Of a DNA stretch of 51,236 nt, positions 32,732 to 40,756 are shown piece by piece; position 1 is the first letter of the stretch; every line of letters begins with the position of its first letter. This DNA comes from Stutzerimonas stutzeri. Lineage in GTDB: Bacteria > Pseudomonadota > Gammaproteobacteria > Pseudomonadales > Pseudomonadaceae. The stretch lies in NCBI RefSeq assembly GCF_024448935.1, contig NZ_JAMOIE010000026.1, forward strand, positions 1 to 51,236, in the 5' to 3' direction. The notes under the pieces were generated by a model. That model was given only the letters and a program-made list of their open reading frames with translations. It ran no database searches and was not told the DNA's origin. Made by a program: the position numbers and the translations under genes.

Positions 32732-32748
32732 CTTAAGGCAGCCTTAAG
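32732..32748 (-). promoter_or_regulatory. QseB/PmrA-type box in front of the T_hemolysin operon
   Basis: CTTAAG-N5-CTTAAG is a perfect direct repeat of the PmrA/QseB class. On the minus strand AACAAT follows the box by 10 bases, then CGCC, exactly as in the cybB promoter. The operon ends with the regulator genes, so autoregulation is likely. Confidence 0.72.
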
Positions 32749-32789
32749 CCCGGTCCCGGTCCTGGCGGCTGGCGAAACGATCTGCGTGC

Positions 32790-32805
32790 GCGACGATTTT
32801 TTCAC
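32790..32805 (+). promoter_or_regulatory. ColR-type box upstream of the SdiA-regulated-like gene
   Basis: GCGACGATTTTTTCAC agrees with 15 of 16 positions of the ColR motif known from P. putida, (T/C)(T/C)NA(C/G)NN(T/C)TTTTTCAC. It lies about 80 bases before the start at 32887. Confidence 0.6.
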
Positions 32806-32886
32806 ATGTGCCTGGCTATGCTCGGCCGCGGTTGCTCCTCGGAGCAATCCACATTGGCAGCGCCAGCGATGAAGGAAAGAACCGCA

Positions 32887-33837
32887 ATGATGCAAACAAG
32901 CCTTTACAACGCCCAACGCCTGCCGCTGCGCCGACGTCGCTACCACCTGGTCGGCCTTGCCGGCTTGCTGCTCACTGTTCTCGCGACGGCGCTGGCGTTG
33001 CACTGGAACGAGCGGCTGTACTTCTACCTGACCCATCAGTTGAACGTCAGTGGCGACGCCGCGGTGGATCGCTGGTTGCCCGATTACCGCGTGGTGATCG
33101 ACGGCAAGCCGGTCGAAGGCATTGAGCGCAACCTGTCGGCGATTACCTACGACGCCGATCTCGACCGCCTGCTGGCGGTGGTCAATGGCGGGCCGACCGA
33201 ACTGGTGGTGCTGAGCCGGACCGGTGACTTGCTCGCGCACTACCCCTTGACCGGCTTCGGCGACATCGAGGGCGTGACCTACATGGGGCATGGTCGCGTG
33301 GCCGTTTCCGATGAGCGTGCGCAGCAGGTGAGCATCTTTCAGCTGCCGTCGGCGCCCCGGTCGATCGATGTATCCGAAGCGCAGTTCTTTTCCCTGGGCA
33401 TCAACCTCAACGGCAACAAGGGTTTCGAAGGGCTGACCTACGACGCGGCGGGTGATCGGCTGTTCATCGTCAAGGAGCGCGATCCACGCCAGCTCTACGA
33501 AGTGCGAGGGGTCGCCGCCAGCCTCGACGGCCCGCTGCAGCTGAAGATTCTCGACCGCAGCGACTGGATCGCCGACCAGGTATTCGCCACCGATCTGTCC
33601 GATATCCATTTCGATGCCGAGACCGGCCATCTGATCCTGCTCAGCGATGAGTCGCACCTGGTCATGGAACTCAGCGACAGCGGGCGCATGCTCAGCTACC
33701 GCAGCCTCAATCGGTTCTCCAGTGATCTGCAGCGATCCGCGCCGCATCCCGAGGGCGTCACCATCGACAACGAGGGCACCCTGTTCGTCGTCAGCGAGCC
33801 GAATCTGTTCTACAGCTTCCGCCGCGCGGAGGGCTGA
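32887..33837 (+). CDS. SdiA-regulated-domain (YjiK-like) beta-propeller protein
   Basis: 316 residues from the ATG at 32887 (another ATG is three bases later), with AAGGA upstream. An N-terminal membrane anchor (VGLAGLLLTVLATALAL) is followed by repeats such as ERNLSAITYDADLDRLLAVVN, DIEGVTYMGHGRVAVSDERAQQVSIF and GFEGLTYDAAGDRLFIVKERDP, typical of PF06977. It is a predicted envelope-anchored propeller, function unknown. The ColR-type box links it to the envelope-stress regulon. Confidence 0.88.
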   Translation: MMQTSLYNAQRLPLRRRRYHLVGLAGLLLTVLATALALHWNERLYFYLTHQLNVSGDAAVDRWLPDYRVVIDGKPVEGIERNLSAITYDADLDRLLAVVNGGPTELVVLSRTGDLLAHYPLTGFGDIEGVTYMGHGRVAVSDERAQQVSIFQLPSAPRSIDVSEAQFFSLGINLNGNKGFEGLTYDAAGDRLFIVKERDPRQLYEVRGVAASLDGPLQLKILDRSDWIADQVFATDLSDIHFDAETGHLILLSDESHLVMELSDSGRMLSYRSLNRFSSDLQRSAPHPEGVTIDNEGTLFVVSEPNLFYSFRRAEG

Positions 33838-33974
33838 CGCCCGCTCAGTGTATTCACGCTTCGTTCACACCGGTTTGACGAAACCCTGACAGCAAGCCGA
33901 GCAGACTCTGAAGCGTACCGTGGCAGCCGTTGTGGCGTTCCGCGGGCTTCGTTCCCTCATGCTCGGGTGATCGC

Positions 33975-34394
33975 ATGTCTTCTCGCCTTCCGCGTCCACA
34001 CCGCGCCAGCAAACGGCGTGGCTCCACTTCACGTCATCGGCGGGCGCTGCTTGCCCTGATGCTCGCCGGCCTTTCACTGAGCGGCTGCCAGAGCGCACCG
34101 GAGCTGCTGGCGGGCGACGACTATCCACCCGAATATGCCGAAGGCTTCCGCGCGGGCTGTGGCAGTGGCCGGCAGGCTGCCGGGGCGCTTGGCCAGTTCC
34201 GCAAGGACGTGCCGCGTTATATGAGCCAGCCGTTGTATGCGGAGGGCTGGAATGATGGCTACCGGCAATGCCAGGCGCTGCAGATGGACACCGGAGGGCT
34301 GACCGCCTGGCGCAGCAACGCGCTCGAGCGTGATCGCGACCGGGCCTGGCGCCACCACGTCGATCAGGCCAAGGCGCAAGCCCTTCACCGCTGA
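33975..34394 (+). CDS. Small lipoprotein
   Basis: 139 residues from the ATG at 33975. An Arg-rich start (RLPRPHRASKRRGSTSRHRR) and hydrophobic segment end in LSLSGC, a lipobox with the lipidated Cys near 38. The rest has YPPEYAEGFRAGCGSGRQAAG and YAEGWNDGYRQC, two copies of a Y..G(F/W)xxG(C/Y) pattern. No known domain is clear. It lies downstream of the SdiA-regulated-like gene and may share its transcript. Confidence 0.7.
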   Translation: MSSRLPRPHRASKRRGSTSRHRRALLALMLAGLSLSGCQSAPELLAGDDYPPEYAEGFRAGCGSGRQAAGALGQFRKDVPRYMSQPLYAEGWNDGYRQCQALQMDTGGLTAWRSNALERDRDRAWRHHVDQAKAQALHR

Positions 34395-34412
34395 GCGCAT
34401 GCGTAGCGCGTT

Positions 34413-34445
34413 AAAAAGGCGCACGGGATCAGGTCCGGTGCGCCT
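34413..34445 (-). terminator. Terminator of the PAP2 gene
   Basis: AGGCGCAC pairs with GTGCGCCT around about 13 bases. On the minus strand five T follow the stem, so it ends the PAP2 transcript. It may also weakly act for the lipoprotein gene. Confidence 0.7.
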
Positions 34446-34463
34446 CGAAACCAACCGGCGTGA

Positions 34464-35201
34464 CTAGCGTGCGGGGTGCCCGGCACCTAGTGGCCGCATC
34501 GCCACCGTCGCTCGGTACAGCACCAGCCGGTAACAGGCCAGGCAGATCGTCCAGTCGAACAGTAGGGTCCACAGGTTGTGCGAGAAGAAGTGCGCCCCCT
34601 GCATTACCCGCCCTGCCGACATCACAGTCCCCAATCCCAGCGCCACCGCAAGGGCAACCCGTGCGGCACGTGGTCTGCGATCACGCAGCACGAAGAACAG
34701 CGCCAGCAGGGAGAAACCTGCCGATGCATGACCGCCTGGCCAGCAGCGACCCGGCTTGAGGGCCGGGGCGCGCTCGCTGAGCAGTGGTGTGAAGGTTTCA
34801 GCGCCGCCGAATTCCGTGAGGCTCCATGGGCAATGAACGCCGGTGAGCGTCTTCAGCGGCGTGACGATGCTGGTCGACAGGCCCAGCGCAAGCACCAGAT
34901 AGCCCAGTGAGCGGCGCCAGGGCGCGAGCCGTGTCGGCAGCAGGCTGAGCAGGAAACCGACAATGGCGAGCACGCCGATGACGATCACCAGCTGCTTGAC
35001 CCGATCGTGCAGGAAGTCTTCGAGTAGCCAGCTGTGGCGACCGACAAAGCCGATTCCCGGCTCGTAGAACTGTCGCGACAGGGCGAAGTCGAGGGCGCTC
35101 GGGTCGCCAAACAGCAGCGCTGCCATCAGCAGGGCGGGCAGGCCGAAGCCTAGGGTGAAGTTGAATGGTCGGCTGTGGGGAAGCTGATTCGGCAGGTTCA
35201 T
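34464..35201 (-). CDS. PAP2-superfamily phosphatase
   Basis: 245 residues with about six membrane segments. PLKTLTGVHCPWSL, PGGHASAGFSLL and GRVMQGAHFFSHNLW are the three active-site stretches of the PAP2/LpxT group; the catalytic His in PGGH and in GAHF are present. The final Asp of the classical signature is Asn. Members remove or transfer phosphate on undecaprenyl pyrophosphate or lipid A in the inner membrane. It lies 41 bases after an LTA-synthase-family gene and is likely co-transcribed with it. Confidence 0.87.
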   Translation of the reverse strand: MNLPNQLPHSRPFNFTLGFGLPALLMAALLFGDPSALDFALSRQFYEPGIGFVGRHSWLLEDFLHDRVKQLVIVIGVLAIVGFLLSLLPTRLAPWRRSLGYLVLALGLSTSIVTPLKTLTGVHCPWSLTEFGGAETFTPLLSERAPALKPGRCWPGGHASAGFSLLALFFVLRDRRPRAARVALAVALGLGTVMSAGRVMQGAHFFSHNLWTLLFDWTICLACYRLVLYRATVAMRPLGAGHPAR

Positions 35202-35242
35202 CGTTGCATGCTCCAGAGGCGCCGCGAACGGCGCCGGCAGGT

Positions 35243-37201
35243 TCAGCGCTGGCTGAGTTGGGTGGCGCTTGAGGACGGACCTTTCCAGCTCAGCAGGGCA
35301 TGGCCGTAGTCGTAGCTCGCGCCCTGGTAGTAGGCGATATCGCGCATCACCAGCGGGTCATCGATACCAGCGATGGCTTCGCGGCTGGCTTGCAGTGCGT
35401 CATCGTGACGGCGGATGCCGCGACGCGGGCTGAGGATCGCCAGGTCCTTGCCGTCGAACAGGCCGAGGTGCTGGTAGTTGCCGATCAGTGCGCGTCCAGG
35501 CTGGCCGTCGTCGCGCAGCAGGTTGCGGCCGAAGAAGGTCGAGACATAGTCCAGGTTGAGCAGGCCGAGCAGGGTCGGCGCCAGGTCGATCTGGCTGGCC
35601 AGGGTGTCCACCTCGCGTGGCGCGACCAGACCCGGGGCATAGATGAACAGCGGGATGTGGTAGTTGGCCACCGGCAGGTCCTGGGCACCGGCGCTGCCGG
35701 CGGTGTGGTCGGCGACGATGACGAACAGCGTCTGGGCGAACCAGGGTTTGGCGCGGGCCTGTTCGAGGAACTGGCCGATGGCCAGGTCAGTGTACTTCAC
35801 CGCGCCCTCGCGGCCGTCACCGGAAGGGATGTCGATACGCCCTACAGGATAGGTGTAGGGACGATGATTGGAGGTGGTCATCAGCTGCAGCAGGAACGGC
35901 TTGCCCACGGCATAGTCGGCGTCCGCCTCGCGGATCGCCAGCCGATAGAGGTCCTCGTCGGCCATGCCCCAGGCGTTCTTGAAATGGATATCGGCCTCGG
36001 CCGCGCTGCTCTGGTCGACCACCCGGTAGCCGTTGCCACTGAAGAAGGCACCCATGTTGTCGAAGTAGCCGCGCCCGCCGTAGAGAAACACGCTGTCGTA
36101 GCCCTGCAGGTGCAACTGCTGGCCGAGGCTGGCGAAGCCGCTCTCGCGGCCAACGCGCTTGACGATCGAGCGACCGGGCGTTGGCGGTACGGACAGGGTG
36201 ATCGCCTCCAGGCCGCGGTCGGTGCGCGTACCGGTGGCGTAGAACTGGCTGAAGGCCAGGCTCTGCGGGCGCAGCCGGTCGAGGTTGGGGGTCAGGCCGC
36301 GGCTGTCGCCGAAGCTGCCGAGGTATTTGGCACTGAGACTTTCCACGGTGATCAGCACGACGTTGAGTTTGCGCGCCTGGCCGGGGTTGTCGATTACCCG
36401 GCGAATGTCCAGCGGGTCCTGGCCGATGAAGCGTGCGTTGGGCTCTGCGACTTCCGTCCGCAGACCTTCGGCAACACCGCGCTCGGGCAGCGTGGCGTAG
36501 AACTGTTCGTAGTCCAGCTCGTTGTTGCGAAAGGCGGCGAAGAACTGGAACGGCCCGTTGCTCGCCAGTTCCCGTTGATAGGCGTTGCCGCCATCGCCCC
36601 GCGGGAAGTCCTGGCCGACGATCAGTGCACTGGCAGTCGCAGCGCCCAGCAGGCCGGCGAGTACCGTTACGCGGCCGCGCCAGGGCAGGCCTGGTGCGCC
36701 CAGAGCACCTTTGAGCGGCCCTTGCAGCACGGCGGTGGCAAGTAACGTGATCAGTGCCAGCAGGGCCAACAGCGCAAAGACCGGATACGACTCGAGGATG
36801 TTGTGCAGCACCTCGTCGGAATAGACCAGGTAGTCGACCGCGATGAAATTGAAGCGCACGCCGAATTCGTCCCAGAACAGCCACTCGGCCAGCGCCGTGA
36901 ACAGCATCGCGTAGAGACTCAGGGCCAGCAGCAAGGTGAGCCCGCGCTGGTGCCAGCGATTCGCCCAGAGCCGCTGCGGACACAGCATGAGGTAGCAGCA
37001 AAGGGGCAATGTGGCAAAGGTCAGGAACGCCAGGTCATAGATCGTACCCAGGCCAAGGACGCGCAACAGCCCGCCCGGGCCGGCAGCTGCATCCTGCCAG
37101 TGGGCGGCGAGCAGCGCGCCGCGGGTGATCAGGAAAACGCCCAGCCAGAGGCCGGCAAGCAGCGACAGATAACGAAGTTGAGCATGGCGCAGGAGTGTCA
37201 T
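35243..37201 (-). CDS. LTA-synthase-family sulfatase-like transferase
   Basis: 652 residues from the ATG at 37201 (a TTG at 37219 is possible). Five membrane segments in the first 200 residues are followed by a periplasmic alkaline-phosphatase-fold domain: VVLITVESLSAKYLGSFGDSRGLTPNLDRL, YATGTRTDRGLEAITLS with the nucleophilic Thr, and FVIVADHTAGSAGAQDLPVANYHIPLFIYAPGL with the metal-binding DH. Gram-negative members move phosphoglycerol or phosphoethanolamine from phospholipid to glycans or LPS. It lies back to back with colR. Confidence 0.88.
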   Translation of the reverse strand: MTLLRHAQLRYLSLLAGLWLGVFLITRGALLAAHWQDAAAGPGGLLRVLGLGTIYDLAFLTFATLPLCCYLMLCPQRLWANRWHQRGLTLLLALSLYAMLFTALAEWLFWDEFGVRFNFIAVDYLVYSDEVLHNILESYPVFALLALLALITLLATAVLQGPLKGALGAPGLPWRGRVTVLAGLLGAATASALIVGQDFPRGDGGNAYQRELASNGPFQFFAAFRNNELDYEQFYATLPERGVAEGLRTEVAEPNARFIGQDPLDIRRVIDNPGQARKLNVVLITVESLSAKYLGSFGDSRGLTPNLDRLRPQSLAFSQFYATGTRTDRGLEAITLSVPPTPGRSIVKRVGRESGFASLGQQLHLQGYDSVFLYGGRGYFDNMGAFFSGNGYRVVDQSSAAEADIHFKNAWGMADEDLYRLAIREADADYAVGKPFLLQLMTTSNHRPYTYPVGRIDIPSGDGREGAVKYTDLAIGQFLEQARAKPWFAQTLFVIVADHTAGSAGAQDLPVANYHIPLFIYAPGLVAPREVDTLASQIDLAPTLLGLLNLDYVSTFFGRNLLRDDGQPGRALIGNYQHLGLFDGKDLAILSPRRGIRRHDDALQASREAIAGIDDPLVMRDIAYYQGASYDYGHALLSWKGPSSSATQLSQR

Positions 37202-37309
37202 CGTATGATCCACAGGCAAGATTGAACGCGCCGAAGTCTGCGCACCCGCCTGTGAGCCCTTCGTAAAGAAGGCGTGAAAATTCCATCATTTGCCTGCTAG
37301 CGAACCGAT

Positions 37310-37993
37310 ATGCGCATTCTCGTCATCGAAGACAACCGCGACATCCTGGCCAACGTCCTGGACTACCTGGAGCTCAAGGGCTACGTGGTGGATTGCGCCC
37401 AGGACGGCCTCAGCGGCCTGCACCTGGCCGCCACCGAGCACTACGATCTGATCGTGCTGGACATCATGCTGCCGGGCATCGACGGGCTGCAGGTCTGCAA
37501 ACGGCTGCGTGACGATGCCGGGCGCGATACCCCGATCATCATGCTCACCGCGCGCGATGCGCTGGCCGACCGGCTGCAGGGGCTCGGGGCCGGCGCCGAC
37601 GACTATCTGGTCAAGCCGTTCGCGCTGTCCGAGCTGGTCGCCCGTATCGAGGCGATCCTGCGGCGCAGCCAGGGCTCGCGCAAACGCAAACTGCAGGTCG
37701 CTGACCTGCACTATGACCTCGATACTCTGCAGGCAACCCGTGCCGGCCAGCCGCTGCGATTGAATCCCATCGGCCACAAACTGCTGGCGATCCTCATGCA
37801 GAAGAGCCCGGCGGTGGTGCGCCGCGAGCAGCTGGAAGAGGCGCTGTGGGGCGACGACGTGCCCGACAGCGATAGCCTGCGCAGCCATATTCACCAGCTG
37901 CGTCAGGTGCTCGACAAGCCGTTCGCGACAGCGCTGCTGCACACCGTGCATGGCGTCGGTTTCCGTCTCGCGGAGCGCGACCATGCTGGCTAA
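37310..37993 (+). CDS. colR: ColR-like response regulator
   Basis: 227 residues. The receiver holds ED acid pair, phospho-Asp 51 (YDLIVLDIMLPGIDG) and LVKPFALSEL. The OmpR-type DNA-binding domain has LNPIGHKLLAILMQKSPAVVRREQLEEALWGDDVPDSDSLRSHIHQLRQVLDKPF, matching pseudomonad ColR closely. ColR senses, through ColS, metal excess and envelope stress and switches on LPS-modifying genes. Two ColR-type boxes lie in this window, at 32790 and 39272. Confidence 0.9.
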   Translation: MRILVIEDNRDILANVLDYLELKGYVVDCAQDGLSGLHLAATEHYDLIVLDIMLPGIDGLQVCKRLRDDAGRDTPIIMLTARDALADRLQGLGAGADDYLVKPFALSELVARIEAILRRSQGSRKRKLQVADLHYDLDTLQATRAGQPLRLNPIGHKLLAILMQKSPAVVRREQLEEALWGDDVPDSDSLRSHIHQLRQVLDKPFATALLHTVHGVGFRLAERDHAG

Positions 37994-38012
37994 GCACATG
38001 CTGGCTAAGCAA
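37983..38012 (+). repeat. 15-base tandem duplication at the colS start
   Basis: ATGCTGGCTAAGCA occurs twice in a row, giving two in-frame starts and MLAKHMLAKQ. The copy includes the colR stop codon, so use of the first start gives overlap and use of the second gives a four-base gap. Confidence 0.9.
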
Positions 38013-39275
38013 CCGTTCGCGCGACGCATCGTCATTGCCTTCACGCTGATGACGCTGGTGGTCAGCGGGACCTTTTCGCTCGGCATCGTCGCGGTCGTGC
38101 ATTTCATCGAGGAGCACCTGGTGACCCAGGAGCTGGGGCACGAACTGGACAGCGCGCTCAACGACGTCATGGGGCACGGGGACGCACCCCGGCTCGACGC
38201 GACTACCCGATTCTTCGCCTCTAACCTGCCTGGCTACGCCATTCCCGAGGCCTTCAGGGGGCTTGCCGATGGGTTCACCGAGCTGGTCCGCAACGACGGT
38301 GCCTACTACGTCTATCAGCGCGAAATCGACGGCGCCAAGTATCTGCTGGTCGAGGAACAGCACGAGTTCGAGGCGCGCGAGAAGGCCTTGTTCAGGGTGG
38401 TGCTGGCGGGATTCGTGCTGAGCATCCTCGGTGCCTGGGGGCTTGGCTGGCTGATGGCGAGGAAAGTCATGGCCCCGCTGTCACGCCTGGCACAGCAGGT
38501 ACGTCATCGTGACCAGCTGCACCCGCTGGCGCCGCCACTGGCGTTGCAATATCCGGACGACGAGGTCGGCCATGTGGCGGCGGCCTTCGACAGCACCCTC
38601 GGCCAGCTGCGCCAGAGCCTGGAGCGCGAGCGGCTGTTCACCAGCGATGTCAGCCATGAGCTGCGCACCCCGCTGATGGTGGTGCTCGGCGCCTGCGAGC
38701 TGCTTGAACAGCAGGCCGAGCTGCCGCCAGCCGCACAGCGACCGCTGGCGCGCATCCAGCGTGCCGCGCAGGAAATGCACGAGCTGGTGGAAACCTTCCT
38801 GATGCTGGCGCGGGCGCGTCCGCAACAGGCGTCCCTGGCGGGTGACACCAGCTTGCGGAGCGTGGCGCAGGAGCAGAGCGAGCGCTGGGCGCCGCTGTTT
38901 GTTGAAAAGGGGCTGGCCTTCGAGCTGCGGGAGGAGGGTGAGGACCGCGGCGTCTACAACCACACCTTGCTCGGCACGGTGATGTCCAATCTGCTGCGCA
39001 ACGCCCTGCACTACACCGACCGCGGCACGGTGCGCCTGGTCCTGAGCGAGGGTGGCTTTCGCGTCGAGGATAGCGGTGTGGGCATTCCGCTGGCGGAGCA
39101 GGAGCGCATGTTCCAGCCATTCGTGCGCGGCGCCGAGGGGCGCGGCGAAGGACTGGGGCTGGGGCTGTCGCTGGTCAAGCGTATCTGCGCCCACCAGAGC
39201 TGGCAGGTGGGTGTGGTGCCGCGGCAACCGCAGGGCAGCTGCTTCCAGGTGCGCTTTCATGACGGCGTGGTTTGA
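37983..39275 (+). CDS. colS: ColS-like sensor histidine kinase
   Basis: 430 residues from the first of two duplicated ATGs (the second, at 37998, gives 425). Membrane segments at about 15-38 and 139-158 enclose a periplasmic part with acidic stretches, including VEEQHEFEARE, which contains the ExxE pattern used by ColS to bind iron or zinc, and H40. The HisKA domain has FTSDVSHELRTPLMVVLGACELLEQQ (H225), then LLRNALHYTDRGTV, DSGVGIPLAEQERMFQPFVRG and GLGLGLSLVKRIC. The end overlaps the ColR-type box of the next operon. Confidence 0.9.
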   Translation: MLAKHMLAKQPFARRIVIAFTLMTLVVSGTFSLGIVAVVHFIEEHLVTQELGHELDSALNDVMGHGDAPRLDATTRFFASNLPGYAIPEAFRGLADGFTELVRNDGAYYVYQREIDGAKYLLVEEQHEFEAREKALFRVVLAGFVLSILGAWGLGWLMARKVMAPLSRLAQQVRHRDQLHPLAPPLALQYPDDEVGHVAAAFDSTLGQLRQSLERERLFTSDVSHELRTPLMVVLGACELLEQQAELPPAAQRPLARIQRAAQEMHELVETFLMLARARPQQASLAGDTSLRSVAQEQSERWAPLFVEKGLAFELREEGEDRGVYNHTLLGTVMSNLLRNALHYTDRGTVRLVLSEGGFRVEDSGVGIPLAEQERMFQPFVRGAEGRGEGLGLGLSLVKRICAHQSWQVGVVPRQPQGSCFQVRFHDGVV

Positions 39276-39287
39276 CGTCTTTTTCAC
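39272..39287 (+). promoter_or_regulatory. Perfect ColR-type box before the methyltransferase operon
   Basis: TTGACGTCTTTTTCAC fits all fixed positions of the published P. putida ColR motif. It overlaps the colS stop and lies 70 bases before the methyltransferase start. TTGACG at 39294 may be a -35. Confidence 0.72.
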
Positions 39288-39356
39288 ATCCTGTTGACGG
39301 GCCCTTGATGTCCGTCTGGTTAGTTTGGTGTTCCGTTTCCAACCGGAATGCCCGCC

Positions 39357-40034
39357 ATGCCCACATCGAGCCCTATCGAACTGGAGTTCTCGCGCAAGTA
39401 CGACCGCCAGCACGCCTACGAATACCTGCACAAGCACCAGGACGGGCTGGCCCGGCGGCTGTCGCACTGGCGTGACGAGCAGATGGCGCGCCGCGCACTG
39501 AAGATCGCCGGCGACCCCGATCTGGTGCTCGACCTGCCCTGTGGCGCCGGGCGCTTCTGGCCGCTGCTGGCCAAACATCCGAGCCGGATGATCTTCGCCG
39601 CGGACAACTCCGCCGACATGCTGGCGATCGCCGAGTCGGCGCAGCCGCTGGAAGTGCTCAAGCGGGTGGAGACCTTTCAGACGTCGGCGTTTGCCATCGA
39701 CATGGGCGACAACGCGGTAGACACCATCTTCTGCATGCGCCTGCTGCACCACATCGCCGATCCGGCGCATCGCCTGGCGATGCTGCGTGAGTTCCACCGC
39801 GTCACCCGTGACACGCTGATCGTCTCGCTGTGGGTCGATGGCAACTACAAGGCCTGGAAGCGCAAGCGCCTGGAGCGTCGCCGGCCGGCGAAGGACAACC
39901 AGAACCGTTTCGTCGTCGCGCGCGCGGTGATCGAGGCGGAATTCGCCGAGGCCGGCTTCGACATTCTCGACCGCAATGACTTTCTGCCGGGCTATGCCAT
40001 GTGGCGGGTCTACGTGCTGCGCAAGCGGGGTTGA
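39357..40034 (+). CDS. SAM-dependent methyltransferase
   Basis: 225 residues from the ATG at 39357; an ATG at 39348 is also possible. LVLDLPCGAGRFWPLL is motif I for SAM, with AADNSADML as the acidic loop, AVDTIFCMRLLHHIADPAHRLAMLREFHRVTRDTLIVSL as motifs II-III. It belongs to the class I fold. It is first in a four-gene operon with LPS kinase, DgkA and an LTA-synthase-family enzyme, so a lipid or LPS sugar is a likely substrate; this is inferred from the neighbours. The next gene starts three bases later. Confidence 0.88.
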   Translation: MPTSSPIELEFSRKYDRQHAYEYLHKHQDGLARRLSHWRDEQMARRALKIAGDPDLVLDLPCGAGRFWPLLAKHPSRMIFAADNSADMLAIAESAQPLEVLKRVETFQTSAFAIDMGDNAVDTIFCMRLLHHIADPAHRLAMLREFHRVTRDTLIVSLWVDGNYKAWKRKRLERRRPAKDNQNRFVVARAVIEAEFAEAGFDILDRNDFLPGYAMWRVYVLRKRG

Positions 40035-40036
40035 GC

Positions 40037-40756
40037 ATGAGTGGTCCTCTCGTACTGCCGGCCCGCGAAGCACGTACCAGCACCTTCCAGCGCTGGTGGA
40101 ACACACAGGGCGAATGGGTCGAGGAACCCAACCAGCGCCGCGCCGGCGAAAGCGGTGTGCAACGGATACGGCTGCGCGATCCGCAGCAGCCGCTGCTGTA
40201 CTGCAAACGGCAGATCGGCCACCTGTACCGCTCGCTGCTGCATCCGTTCGGCAGCCCCACGGTACGACGTGAACTGCAGGCGCTGCAGGCCATCGGCCGG
40301 CTGGGCGTGCGGGTGCCGGACCTGGTCTACTGCGGCACCCGGCAACAGGCCGGCCAGTGGCAGGCGCTGCTGGTGACGGCGGAGCTGGAAGGTTTCGTCA
40401 GCCTGGAGGACTGGTACGGCGAAGACATGCCCGCCTATTACGGCGACACGCTGCAGGCGCGCATGCTCGCGGCGGTCGGCAGCACCCTCGGCCGTATCCA
40501 TCAGGCGCGCTGGCAGCATGGCTGCTGCTACCCCAAGCACATCTTTCTCAAGGTTCACGGCGAGGGCTCGGCGGCCCGGGTCGAGGTGGCGCTGCTCGAT
40601 CTGGAAAAGAGCCGTCGCCGGCTTCGTCGTAGCGCGGCGGCACGGCATGACCTGCGCCAGCTCAAGCGTCATCGCCAGGCCATGCCTGAGCCAGACTGGC
40701 AACGATTGCTGGCCGCCCACCGCACGTTCAGCGAGGTGCGCTGCGATGTCATCTGA
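40037..40756 (+). CDS. InaA/WaaP-like lipopolysaccharide kinase
   Basis: 239 residues from the ATG at 40037. LLYCKRQIGHLYRSLLHPFGSPTVRRELQALQAIGRLGVRVPDLVYCG has the ATP Lys and the Glu of the kinase N-lobe. LGRIHQARWQHGCCYPKHIFLKV is the HxxxxPKHIF form of the catalytic loop and ALLDLEKSRRRLRRS holds the metal-binding Asp. The family phosphorylates heptose or Kdo of LPS core, or acts in its control. It overlaps dgkA by 11 bases. Confidence 0.9.
   Translation: MSGPLVLPAREARTSTFQRWWNTQGEWVEEPNQRRAGESGVQRIRLRDPQQPLLYCKRQIGHLYRSLLHPFGSPTVRRELQALQAIGRLGVRVPDLVYCGTRQQAGQWQALLVTAELEGFVSLEDWYGEDMPAYYGDTLQARMLAAVGSTLGRIHQARWQHGCCYPKHIFLKVHGEGSAARVEVALLDLEKSRRRLRRSAAARHDLRQLKRHRQAMPEPDWQRLLAAHRTFSEVRCDVI

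Noticed and set aside
35300-36745. A 481-codon plus-strand frame
   Set aside because: Antisense to the LTA-synthase-family gene with clear motifs; its composition is that of a shadow frame.
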